Assembly: GCA_030041225.1 (NCBI GenBank)
Contig: JASHOG010000080.1
Coordinates: 1-36,668 of the forward strand
From: Vulcanimicrobiota bacterium
Lineage (GTDB): Bacteria > Vulcanimicrobiota > Vulcanimicrobiia > Vulcanimicrobiales > Vulcanimicrobiaceae
Direction: 5' to 3'
Length of the DNA: 36,668 bases
The notes beneath the pieces are model-generated. The model had not been told where the DNA came from. It saw nothing but the letters and a program-made list of their open reading frames with translations, and ran no database searches. A program made the position numbers and the translations under genes. Positions 1-7,621 of the stretch are shown here, piece after piece; the stretch's first letter is position 1, and each line of letters opens with the position of its first letter.

Positions 1-194
1 TCGTCAAGGAGCTCGAGGGTACGGGCACCGATCTCGCGCGCGCGACGCTCCTCTTCAAAGAGGGCAAAACACTCATCGCCGAGTGCGACAAGCTCCTGAA
101 GAGCGCCGAGTCGTCGATCAAGGACGTCGATCGCGCCGCGGACGATCGCGCAACGCCTGCAAGTGCGGCCGACGAGGACGAGATTCGGTTTTGA
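1..194 (+). CDS. xseB: Exodeoxyribonuclease VII small subunit, C-terminal part
   Basis: The reading frame enters from the left edge (first full codon at 3) and stops at TGA 192-194, so only the last 63 residues are visible. They contain a helical stretch of the type L-A-R-A-T-L-L-F-K-E-G-K followed by I-A-E-C-D-K-L-L-K-S-A-E, which matches the XseB pattern of a short helical hairpin ending in L-x-x-A-E. The tail is acidic and Asp/Ala-rich. XseB partners XseA in the exonuclease that degrades single-stranded DNA from both ends. XseB next to tlyA, nadK and recN is a common bacterial arrangement. The 161-base gap before tlyA holds an imperfect hairpin at about 205-231 (GAG-CGCTC arms with one mismatch) without a clear T-run. 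Confidence 0.75.
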   Translation, partial: VKELEGTGTDLARATLLFKEGKTLIAECDKLLKSAESSIKDVDRAADDRATPASAADEDEIRF

Positions 195-355
195 AAGTAA
201 AAGAGCCGCTCGATGAAGAGCGACTCTCGCGTAACTAAGCTGCCGCAACGCCGTGACGATCTTAGCACACGAGAGCCTATTGGGGAAGACCCCGGGCCTG
301 GAGCCGACGGGTATGGCCGGTTTGTTTCAAGAGCTTAGCCAATACATGAAGCTGA

Positions 356-1138
356 ATGGCGACACGGCTTGACACGATGGTTTCCGAACGTGCGGGTGTG
401 ACGCGGTCACAGGCGCGGGCCCTCATCATGGAGGGGCGAGTCTGCGTCGACGGTGCTCCTGCGACGAAGGCGGGGCAGAGCGTGCGCGAAGGAGCGACAA
501 TCGAAATCACGCAACCGCGACGGTTCGTCAGCCGAGGCGGCGAAAAGCTCGACGCAGCGCTGGAGGCGTTCGCAATCGACGTGCGTGGAATGGAAACGCT
601 CGACGTCGGTGCGTCGACCGGCGGATTCACGGACTGTCTCTTGCAGCGAGGTGCGGCGCACGTGACCGCGCTCGACGTCGGATACGGGCAACTCGATTGG
701 CGTCTTCGTAACGATCCGCGGGTACGCGTCGTCGAGCGCACCAATTTTCGCACGCTTCCGGACGACGCATTTCCAGAAGGGTTCGATCTCATCACGATCG
801 ATGCGTCGTTCATCTCTTTACGCCCAGTTCTCGAGCGCGCCGTCGGCTATCTTCGGTCGGAAGGCACGATTGTCGCGCTCGTGAAGCCGCAGTTCGAGGC
901 AGGGCGCGAGCGCGTGCAGCGCGGCGGCGTCGTTCGCGACGCTCGCGTCCATCGTGAAGTCCTCACGGACGTCGCCGCTGCAGCGCGCGGGCTCGGGCTC
1001 CTTGCGGTCGCGGTCGTCGCGTCACCCCTACGCGGGCCCGCCGGAAACCGCGAGTTCTTCGTGGCCTTTCGGCGGAGCGGCACGCCGATCGGGGCAGAAC
1101 GAATCGCCGAGGTCGCCGGCGAAGAACGGGAAGCATGA
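356..1138 (+). CDS. tlyA: TlyA-family rRNA methyltransferase (S4 domain + FtsJ-like)
   Basis: The 260-residue protein matches the usual TlyA length. Residues 1-60 form an S4 RNA-binding domain (S-E-R-A-G-V-T-R-S-Q-A-R and G-R-V-C-V-D-G). The FtsJ-type methyltransferase fold follows: R-F-V-S-R-G-G-E-K-L, then the SAM loop D-V-G-A-S-T-G-G-F-T-D-C. The family's K-D-K-E residues are present as the K of RGGEK, the D of DASF, the K of LVKPQFE and the E of NREFF. Characterised homologues methylate 2'-O positions of 16S and/or 23S rRNA; the exact target here is unknown. The ATG at 356 lies inside a leader without an obvious Shine-Dalgarno. The stop overlaps nadK by 4 bases (ATGA), so the two are translationally coupled. 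Confidence 0.93.
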   Translation: MATRLDTMVSERAGVTRSQARALIMEGRVCVDGAPATKAGQSVREGATIEITQPRRFVSRGGEKLDAALEAFAIDVRGMETLDVGASTGGFTDCLLQRGAAHVTALDVGYGQLDWRLRNDPRVRVVERTNFRTLPDDAFPEGFDLITIDASFISLRPVLERAVGYLRSEGTIVALVKPQFEAGRERVQRGGVVRDARVHREVLTDVAAAARGLGLLAVAVVASPLRGPAGNREFFVAFRRSGTPIGAERIAEVAGEEREA

Positions 1139-1971
1139 CGACGCTGGCGGTTGCGAAGGGGACGATCGCGCTCTATGTCGATCATTATCGCGAGCACGCG
1201 CGCGCGATCGCAACTCGCGTTGCGGACTCATTTCGCACGCGCGGCTACGAGATCGCAGAGCTTCCCGGAGAGACCGGGAGCGCGGCCTTGATCGTCACCG
1301 TCGGCGGCGACGGTACACTTCTGCACGCCGCGAAGCTCGCCGTCGAGCAAGAGATACCGATCATCGGCATCAACACCGGCCGCCTTGGCTTTCTCACCGA
1401 GTTCGACGAGGATGACGAGCGCATCGAGCGACTCCCAGACTTCCTGGCGCAGGGATTGCGCATCGAAGAGCGTCTTGCGCTGCTCGCAGAGTATCGCGGC
1501 GAGAGCCGTTTCGCGCTCAATGACGTGATCGTGCGCAAGGGCGGCGTGCCGCGCATCGTGCCCTTCACGCTGAGCCTCGACGACGATGCCGCGGCTCAAG
1601 TACCGGCCGACGGTATCTGCATTGCGACGCCGACCGGCTCGACCGCGTACTTCCTCTCAGCGGGCGGATCGATCATCTCGCCGCGCGTCGACGCCTTCGG
1701 CATCGTACCGCTGCTGCCGCACACGCTCTTCTCGCGGCCGATCATCGTGCCGGCGAGCTCGCGCATCGAGATTCGCTGCGACGTCGAGCCCGCGCACGCG
1801 CAGCTCGAGTGCGACGGCGCCGCCGTCGCGGAGATCGAGCCGGGAGAAAGCGTCGTCGTGCGGCGCCATCCAAAGAAGGTGCTTTTTGCGCGCACCACGC
1901 CGCTGCACTTCTTCGAGCGCCTCGAAGAGAAACTACGTTGGGGTGTTTCCATCAAGGATCGTCTGCGTTAA
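1135..1971 (+). CDS. nadK: NAD kinase
   Basis: The 278-residue protein is an ATP/polyphosphate-dependent NAD kinase, which makes NADP+ from NAD+ in the cytoplasm. Diagnostic motifs are G-G-D-G-T at residues 57-61 (the phosphate-donor loop), G-I-N-T-G-R-L-G-F-L-T-E soon after, and the TPTGSTAY motif in the C-terminal beta-sandwich. Length is normal for the family. The ATG overlaps the tlyA stop, and recN begins 9 bases after this stop, so tlyA-nadK-recN reads as one operon. The N-terminal segment M-T-T-L-A-V-A-K-G-T-I-A-L-Y supplies the first beta strand, so I keep the ATG at 1135. Confidence 0.96.
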   Translation: MTTLAVAKGTIALYVDHYREHARAIATRVADSFRTRGYEIAELPGETGSAALIVTVGGDGTLLHAAKLAVEQEIPIIGINTGRLGFLTEFDEDDERIERLPDFLAQGLRIEERLALLAEYRGESRFALNDVIVRKGGVPRIVPFTLSLDDDAAAQVPADGICIATPTGSTAYFLSAGGSIISPRVDAFGIVPLLPHTLFSRPIIVPASSRIEIRCDVEPAHAQLECDGAAVAEIEPGESVVVRRHPKKVLFARTTPLHFFERLEEKLRWGVSIKDRLR

Positions 1972-1980
1972 AGACCTCTG

Positions 1981-3669
1981 ATGCTTCTGCGCCTGAGAAT
2001 CGAGGACTACGGGCTCATCGAGCGCGCTGAGGTGGAGTTTGCACCGGGTGCAACCATCTTCAGCGGCGAGACGGGGTCGGGCAAGACGATGCTCGTCGGC
2101 GCCCTCGCCTTCGCGCTCGGCGCTCGCTCGGATCCCGCGACAGTGCGGAGCGGCGCAAAGCGCGCGCTCGTCGAGCTCGCCTTCGAACCGGATGCGGAGC
2201 TCGCGCAGCGTCTGCGCGATGACGGCTTCGAGCTTGAAGCGGGAGAGGAGGCGGCGCTGCTGCGCGAGGTGACACCGGTGGGAAAGTCGAGCTTACGTCT
2301 GTGCGGGCGCACGGTGACCTCGGGCTACGTGCGCGAACTCGCGCCGTCGATCGCGGAGGTCGTCGGTCAACACGAGGCGCAGCGCCTGCTTGCGGCCCCG
2401 TATCATGTGGAGTTGCTCGATCGCTTCGCAGGCGAGGACGCACTCGCGACGCGGGCTGCCGTCGCGGCGAGTCATGCGCGAGCGCAAGAGCTGCGCTCGA
2501 GGCTTGCCGAGATGCACTCGCAGGAACGAACGGCGACGGCGCGCTTCGACGAGGCAGCCTATGCAGTGGAAGAGATCGCCGCGGCGGCGCCGGAGGCCGG
2601 TGAAGACGAGCGCTTGAACGAGCGGCGGCGCTATCTCGACAACGTCGAGCGCATTGCGAGCGCGCTACGGATCGCGCATGATGCGATAGCGAGCGACGAA
2701 GCAAGCGCAGTGAGCGCGCTCGGCGCCGCGAGCACGGCGCTCGGAGGAGTGCGGGGCGTCGCATCGTCGCTCGCAGAGATCGGCGAGCAGCTCGGGGCGC
2801 TTCAGAGCGAGGCAAATGAGCTCGCAGCGCGGATCGCGCGCGAGCTCGACGCGACGGAGTACGACGCGGGCGAGGTCGAGAGCGTCAACGCGCGGCTCGA
2901 TCTCTTAGATCGATTGAAACGCAAGTACGGCGGGACGATCGAAGCGGTGCTCGCGCGCGGACGCGAGGCCGAACGCATCGTCTCCGATCACGAGCAGCGA
3001 GACGAGCGCAGCGCCGAGTTACGCGGCGCGTTGACCGCAGCCGAGACGGAACTGGCTGCGCGCGCGCAGCGCCTGACCGAGCTGCGTCGTGCGAGTGCGA
3101 AGAGACTCGTCGAGCGCGTGCGGCGCGAGTTCGGCGACCTCGCACTCGCCTCGGGAAGTTTCGAGGTCGCCTTCGAGCCGTTGGGCGAACTTTCCGCGTC
3201 CGGCGCGGAGCGCGCAGAGTTCATGTTCTCGGCGAACGCGGGGGAGGCGCCGCGTCCGCTCGCACGCGTCGTCTCGGGCGGAGAGCTTTCACGCGTGCTC
3301 CTCGCGCTGGTCGTCGTGCTCGCGCGGGCGCGCGAGCGAACGGCGCTCGTCTTCGATGAGATTGATGCCGGCATCGGCGGCGAGACCGCGGTTGCGGTCG
3401 GCGCGCGTATCGGCCGCCTCGCGGGGAGCGGACAGGTGCTCTGCATCACGCACTTGGCGCAGCTCGCGCGCTGGGCCGGTCGCCATTACGTGCTCGAAAA
3501 GCACGAACGCAAGGGCATGACGACGATCGGCGTGCGCGAGATCGAGAGCGAGCAGGAGAGAACCGCAGAAATTGCACGGATGCTCTCGGGGGAATCCCAT
3601 GATGCTGCGCTCAAACACGCTCGCAAAATCCTCAAGGGCACCCTCGACTCTAGCGCTATGACAAAATAA
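1981..3669 (+). CDS. recN: DNA repair protein RecN
   Basis: This SMC-like ATPase of double-strand-break repair is 562 residues long, typical for RecN. It opens with L-R-I-E-D-Y-G-L-I-E-R and the Walker A loop GETGSGKT at residues 29-36. A long Ala/Glu/Arg-rich coiled-coil region spans roughly 150-370. The ABC signature SGGELSR starts at about residue 432, and the Walker B stretch L-V-F-D-E-I-D-A-G-I-G-G surrounds Asp459. The C-terminal part carries the C-I-T-H-L-A-Q-L-A switch region. All ATPase motifs look intact. The gene lies 9 bases after nadK, a frequent neighbour. No LexA-type operator is evident in the short gap. Confidence 0.96.
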   Translation: MLLRLRIEDYGLIERAEVEFAPGATIFSGETGSGKTMLVGALAFALGARSDPATVRSGAKRALVELAFEPDAELAQRLRDDGFELEAGEEAALLREVTPVGKSSLRLCGRTVTSGYVRELAPSIAEVVGQHEAQRLLAAPYHVELLDRFAGEDALATRAAVAASHARAQELRSRLAEMHSQERTATARFDEAAYAVEEIAAAAPEAGEDERLNERRRYLDNVERIASALRIAHDAIASDEASAVSALGAASTALGGVRGVASSLAEIGEQLGALQSEANELAARIARELDATEYDAGEVESVNARLDLLDRLKRKYGGTIEAVLARGREAERIVSDHEQRDERSAELRGALTAAETELAARAQRLTELRRASAKRLVERVRREFGDLALASGSFEVAFEPLGELSASGAERAEFMFSANAGEAPRPLARVVSGGELSRVLLALVVVLARARERTALVFDEIDAGIGGETAVAVGARIGRLAGSGQVLCITHLAQLARWAGRHYVLEKHERKGMTTIGVREIESEQERTAEIARMLSGESHDAALKHARKILKGTLDSSAMTK

Positions 3670-3694
3670 AGCACGCACTCGGAGATAGTAACAC

Positions 3695-5761
3695 TTGCTA
3701 ATTGCAACGCTTCTCACGGTTCATGCGATCTATTCGGCGCGTCCACTCGCGGGCGTTCCACCGAGCGGCTTCACGTGGTCGCCCGACGGGTCGAAGCTCA
3801 TCTACACGGTCATCGCGCCGGATACGTCGCAGCCTCCCGTCATTCGCATCCGCGACGTTCGAAGTGGGACGGATCGCGTGCTGCTGCGCGCGCGCTCTAA
3901 TCTGCGCGGCTCGCGTTCGAGGCCTCTTTCGCAGATCGTGTGGTCACCGGACGGGACGCGCATTGCGTATCTGAACGGCGACGAGCTGTGGGTCGACCAG
4001 GTGAAGAGCGGGAGTGAACACGAGATCGCAACCGGCGCCGACGATCCGCAATGGTCTGCAGACGGCACGCGTATCGCGTATGTCCACGAGAACGATCTCT
4101 ACGTCGCCACCCTCGGTTCCGACGAACGGCAGCGCCTCACGTTCACCGGCTCGCCAACTCGGATAAACGGCGATCCGGACTGGCTCTACAGCGAGGAGCT
4201 CGACGTTAGTCACGCGTACGCGTGGTCGCCGAAAGGCGATGCGATCGCCTACCTTTCCTTCGACGAGTCGCCGATTGCACCGTTTCCGATTCAGGACTAC
4301 CTCCCGACGATCAACAGCGTCGAGGAGCAGCGTTATCCGCTGGCAGGACGTGCGAACGCGCGCGTCAGCCTCCACGTCGTCGAGCTGAGCACGGGGCAGG
4401 ATCGCCTGCTCTACGACGGCGCGCCTCGCGACGAGTATCTCGTCTCCTTCACGTGGTCGCCCGACGATCGTGCGGTGCTGGATGAGATCGTGGACCGCGC
4501 CCAACAGCATCTGCGCCTCGAACTTTTCCCGCGCGATGGCGCATCCTCGCGTACGTTGTGGCGCGAATCGAATAGCAGGTTCATCGACGAGCAGCCGGCG
4601 CCGACGTGGCTGCCCGACGGGCGCTTTCTGTGGCTCTCGGCGCGCGGCGGCGTTCAAGGTGTCTATCTCGTCGGGCTCGACGGCGAGGCACGCCTCCTCA
4701 CGGGCTCGACGCCGATCGCCGCGATCCTGCGAGCGGACGAGCACGTCATCTACGCAGCGGCGATGGCTCCGACCCGCCGAGAGCTGACGCTTCTCGCCGT
4801 GCCCCTGCACGGCGGCGCACCGCACATCGTTACGCGGCGGCGAGGCTGGCATGCGATCTCGATGCCGGAACACGGCGACGAGTACGTCGATGCCTTCTCG
4901 TCGGTCTCGCAGCCGCCGATCGTGACGATTCGTCGTCTCAACTCATCGCAAGAGCAGATACTCTTCAGCACGCCGTCCCTTGCGAGCTACGATCTCGGCA
5001 CAACGCGTGAGCTGGAGATTCCCTCGCAGTGGGGGCTGCTCGACGCGGTGCTCACCGTTCCGCGCGACTTCGATCCGCGTCATCGTTATCCGGTCATCGT
5101 CACGGCCTACGGCGGGCCACTACCCGTTGGCGACGCGCTTCCAAGCGCCGATCGGTGGCAGGGGCTTTACACGTTCTTGCTCGCGCAGCACGGCTTCTTA
5201 TGCTTCAGCATCGACGGTCCGGCCTCGAACGTCGACCGCGTTGCGAACGAACGGCTCTTCTCCAAGCGCATGGGACGTATCGCAATGGCGGGACAGCTCG
5301 CTGGTGTCGCCTGGCTCAAGCGGCAGCCGTACGTCGACGCATCGCGCCTCGGCCTTTTCGGCTGGAGTTACGGAGGTTATCTCACGTCGTTCACGCTCAC
5401 GCATGCGCCTGGCGTCTTTCGGTCCGGCATCGCGGGCGCGCCGCCCGCCGATTGGCACTTTTACGACACCGCCTACACCGAGCGCTACATGGGAGAACCG
5501 CAACACAACGCGCGTGCCTACAGAGAGACGTCGGTCCTGCCCGCCGCCGGGCGGCTCGACTCGCAGCTCTTGATTCTCCAGGGAAGCAGCGACGACAACG
5601 TACACCTCATGAACTCGATCTCGCTGCTGGAGGCCTTCATCAAGGCCGGTAAGCGCGTCGAGTATTTTCTCTACCCCGGTGCTCGTCACGGTGTAGCGGG
5701 CATCGCGGCGCAGCGCGATCTCTATACGCGCATGCTCTTATGGTGGGAGAGAACGCTCTGA
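3695..5761 (+). CDS. S9B dipeptidyl-peptidase IV-like serine peptidase, probably exported
   Basis: The 688-residue protein has an N-terminal beta-propeller with repeated W-S-P-D-G signatures and a C-terminal alpha/beta-hydrolase domain. The catalytic triad is visible: Ser558 in G-W-S-Y-G-G-Y, Asp633 in S-S-D-D-N-V-H, and His665 in G-A-R-H-G. The motif D-W-L-Y-S-E-E-L with Glu167-Glu168 corresponds to the double-Glu anchor of DPP-IV enzymes, which binds the substrate N-terminus. This favours dipeptide release from N-termini (Xaa-Pro type specificity) over an oligopeptidase. The first ~15 residues are hydrophobic and may be a short signal peptide, so it probably acts in the periplasm or envelope. 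The start is TTG 3695, with a GGAG about 11 bases upstream. The next gene starts one base after its stop. Confidence 0.9.
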   Translation: MLIATLLTVHAIYSARPLAGVPPSGFTWSPDGSKLIYTVIAPDTSQPPVIRIRDVRSGTDRVLLRARSNLRGSRSRPLSQIVWSPDGTRIAYLNGDELWVDQVKSGSEHEIATGADDPQWSADGTRIAYVHENDLYVATLGSDERQRLTFTGSPTRINGDPDWLYSEELDVSHAYAWSPKGDAIAYLSFDESPIAPFPIQDYLPTINSVEEQRYPLAGRANARVSLHVVELSTGQDRLLYDGAPRDEYLVSFTWSPDDRAVLDEIVDRAQQHLRLELFPRDGASSRTLWRESNSRFIDEQPAPTWLPDGRFLWLSARGGVQGVYLVGLDGEARLLTGSTPIAAILRADEHVIYAAAMAPTRRELTLLAVPLHGGAPHIVTRRRGWHAISMPEHGDEYVDAFSSVSQPPIVTIRRLNSSQEQILFSTPSLASYDLGTTRELEIPSQWGLLDAVLTVPRDFDPRHRYPVIVTAYGGPLPVGDALPSADRWQGLYTFLLAQHGFLCFSIDGPASNVDRVANERLFSKRMGRIAMAGQLAGVAWLKRQPYVDASRLGLFGWSYGGYLTSFTLTHAPGVFRSGIAGAPPADWHFYDTAYTERYMGEPQHNARAYRETSVLPAAGRLDSQLLILQGSSDDNVHLMNSISLLEAFIKAGKRVEYFLYPGARHGVAGIAAQRDLYTRMLLWWERTL

Positions 5762-5762
5762 C

Positions 5763-7436
5763 GTGCGCGTCATCCTGGGGCGTCAGCCGAGCCTCGTCTT
5801 CGAGGAGCCGCTCCAGATTTGGGCACCGAGTACACTCAACCGCGCGCTCGAAGCACTGCGTAGCGTCGACGATGCGCTGAACAGCGGTTACTATGTCGCC
5901 GGGGCGCTCTCGTACGAGTTGGGCGCCTTGCTCCAGGGACTAGCCGCGCACGCGTCCTCACTTCCGCTCTTGATCCTGGGCGCTTTCCGCGCGCCGCGAG
6001 AGCAACCTGCACAACACCATGAGCGCGCTTTCGCAATGGCTGCGCCTCTGTGCCGCGTCAGTTCTTACGACTACAAGAACTCGATCCGTTCTCTGCTCGA
6101 GCGCATTCTCGACGGCGACGTGTACCAAGTGAACTATTCCGTGCCCTTTGACGTCGCGTTCGCCGGGCATCCACTCGATGCGTACATTCAGCTTGCCGAG
6201 CATGCCGGCGTCGAATATCCGGCCTTCCTCGAGCACGAGGCCGTCACACTCGCATCACTCTCGCCCGAGCTGTTCCTACGCTTTGAAGGCGATCGAATCT
6301 CTGCGAAGCCGATGAAGGGCACCGCTCCGCTTTCGCGCGTAGCAGAACTCGATGGAGAGAAAAACCGCGCCGAGCACCTCATGATCGTCGACCTGGTGCG
6401 CAACGATCTTCATCGGATCTGTTCAGACGTGCAGGTGACGAGACTCTTCGACGTCGAGCGTTACCCGACGTTTGCCACGATGACCTCGACGATCAGCGGG
6501 GCGTCGTGCCATGCGACGTTTGCGAGAATCATCGAGGCCGCGTTTCCCTGCGGAAGCGTCACCGGAGCTCCCAAGCGTGCTGCGATGCAAGAAATCGTGC
6601 GGCTGGAGCGGCAGTCCCGAGGCTTCTATACGGGCAGCATCGGCTATCTCTCGCCCGAGAGACGAGGCTGGTGGAACGTAGCGATCCGAACGTTGCAGTT
6701 CGACCCGGAGGCGCGGACGGCACGGTTCGACGCCGGCGGCGGGATCGTCAGCGACTCGCGAGCCGAGAGCGAATGGCACGAGATCTTACTGAAGAGCAGA
6801 TTTCTCGCTGAAGCGTGGACGGCGTTTTGCCTCATCGAAACGTTTCGCTGCGGTTCGAGCGACGCAATCGTCGCCGAGCATCTGGGTCGGCTTTGCACAT
6901 CGGCGGCCGCCTTTGGTTGCACCGTCGATCGCGCGAAGGTTCTCGACCGGTTACACGCGCTTACGTCGGTTTCCGCGCCGCAGCTCGTTCGCATCCAAGC
7001 GAGCCTGTCCCAAACGCACGTTACGCGCGTACCGCTGCGACACTCGCAGGAGCCTGTTCGTCTGTGCCTCTCCTCCGTGCGCGTTCACTCCGGCGATCCG
7101 CTCTTGCGGCATAAGACGTCTTGGAGGCCCGTTCACGACACGGCGGCGGACGAGGCTCTGGAACGAGGGTGCTTCGATGCGATTCTCTTGAATGAACGCG
7201 ACGAAGTCACGGAGGGCTCGCGAACGAACATCTTCGTCAAGAAAGGCGGGACGCTCTACACACCGCCGCTCTCCAGCGGCCTTCTTCCGGGAATCCTTCG
7301 ATCGCGACTCGTTGCCGAAGGGGGCGCGGTAGAGCGCGTGCTCTTCCTCGAGGATATTTGCGACGCAGACGGGGTCTATGCCGGCAACTCCGCTCGCGGC
7401 CTTCTGCGCGCGGTGATGGATATTAAGGCGGATTAA
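5763..7436 (+). CDS. pabB: Aminodeoxychorismate synthase component I fused to aminodeoxychorismate lyase (PabB-PabC)
   Basis: The 557-residue protein combines two consecutive steps of p-aminobenzoate synthesis for folate. Residues 1-360 are a chorismate-utilising PabB domain. It has P-M-K-G-T at 183-187, with Lys185 as the nucleophile that separates PabB from anthranilate synthase, then D-L-V-R-N-D-L, the F-P-C-G-S-V-T-G-A-P-K loop and a D-A-G-G-G-I-V-S-D-S-R segment. Residues about 365-557 are a class IV PLP-fold PabC domain with candidate PLP lysine Lys451 in R-H-K-T-S-W-R and the T-E-G-S-R-T-N-I-F signature. No glutamine amidotransferase (PabA) is encoded nearby, so ammonia must come from a PabA elsewhere. 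GTG 5763 begins one base after the peptidase stop. Confidence 0.92.
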   Translation: MRVILGRQPSLVFEEPLQIWAPSTLNRALEALRSVDDALNSGYYVAGALSYELGALLQGLAAHASSLPLLILGAFRAPREQPAQHHERAFAMAAPLCRVSSYDYKNSIRSLLERILDGDVYQVNYSVPFDVAFAGHPLDAYIQLAEHAGVEYPAFLEHEAVTLASLSPELFLRFEGDRISAKPMKGTAPLSRVAELDGEKNRAEHLMIVDLVRNDLHRICSDVQVTRLFDVERYPTFATMTSTISGASCHATFARIIEAAFPCGSVTGAPKRAAMQEIVRLERQSRGFYTGSIGYLSPERRGWWNVAIRTLQFDPEARTARFDAGGGIVSDSRAESEWHEILLKSRFLAEAWTAFCLIETFRCGSSDAIVAEHLGRLCTSAAAFGCTVDRAKVLDRLHALTSVSAPQLVRIQASLSQTHVTRVPLRHSQEPVRLCLSSVRVHSGDPLLRHKTSWRPVHDTAADEALERGCFDAILLNERDEVTEGSRTNIFVKKGGTLYTPPLSSGLLPGILRSRLVAEGGAVERVLFLEDICDADGVYAGNSARGLLRAVMDIKAD

Positions 7437-7442
7437 TGGAGG

Positions 7443-7471
7443 TTGACCAGAACGGAGAAGGTTGATATCCT
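7443..7471 (+). promoter_or_regulatory. Sigma70-type promoter for the leader peptide/ACT-wHTH regulator
   Basis: A -35 box TTGACC (7443-7448) and a -10 box TATCCT (7466-7471) are separated by exactly 17 bases. Transcription would begin near 7478, only about 3 bases before the ATG of the leader peptide at 7481. That start would therefore be essentially leaderless. The promoter begins immediately after the pabBC stop codon. Confidence 0.65.
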
Positions 7472-7480
7472 TTCACGAAC

Positions 7481-7540
7481 ATGAAGTGGGTGGTCGGGAT
7501 GTGTTTCAGTATGGTTGTCGCACCGGTGTCGGTGTTGTGA
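7481..7540 (+). CDS. Putative near-leaderless leader peptide (19 aa) upstream of the ACT-wHTH gene
   Basis: The ORF reads MKWVVGMCFSMVVAPVSVL and ends in TGA. It has six Val codons (two Val-Val pairs, at 4-5 and 12-13), three Met, and single Trp, Cys and Phe. The ATG lies about 10 bases after the predicted -10 box. The last codons (Val16-Ser17-Val18, 7526-7534) contain GTGTCGGTG, a perfect complement of 7581-7589 inside the downstream terminator. This is the layout of a translation-coupled attenuator in which the ribosome position decides whether the terminator forms. The sensed amino acid is not certain; Val or Met stalling fits best. A peptide this short could also arise by chance, but the combination of promoter, terminator and pairing argues against that. 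Confidence 0.55.
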   Translation: MKWVVGMCFSMVVAPVSVL

Positions 7541-7608
7541 CGGCATTCTGAAGGCGTGTCTCGTCCAAGGAGTAGCCCCTCACCGACACGTGAGGGGCTT
7601 TCGTTTTT
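7526..7608 (+). terminator. Attenuator: intrinsic terminator with competing antiterminator pairing
   Basis: The terminator stem pairs AGCCCCTCAC (7574-7583) with GTGAGGGGCT (7590-7599) around the loop CGACAC, followed by TTCGTTTTTA. The competing structure pairs GTGTCGGTG (7526-7534, inside the leader peptide) with CACCGACAC (7581-7589), perfect over 9 bp. It uses the inner end of the terminator's 5' arm plus its loop, so the two are mutually exclusive. A smaller alternative pairs CGTGTC 7555-7560 with GACACG 7585-7590. A ribosome at the leader stop would cover 7526-7534 and allow termination. A ribosome stalled earlier would leave it free and allow read-through. Confidence 0.75.
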
Positions 7609-7621
7609 ACAGGCGCCTGCG

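Noticed and set aside
313-372. 19-codon leader-like ORF overlapping the tlyA start
   Set aside because: No terminator or competing RNA structure accompanies it and the promoter match (TTGTTT with a poor -10) is weak.
3944-4873. 309-codon minus-strand ORF within the S9B peptidase gene
   Set aside because: Antisense shadow; Arg-rich, no recognisable domain.
7437-7620. Lysine riboswitch before the ACT-wHTH gene
   Set aside because: The lysine-element core sequences and size are not present; only a short peptide and attenuator are seen.
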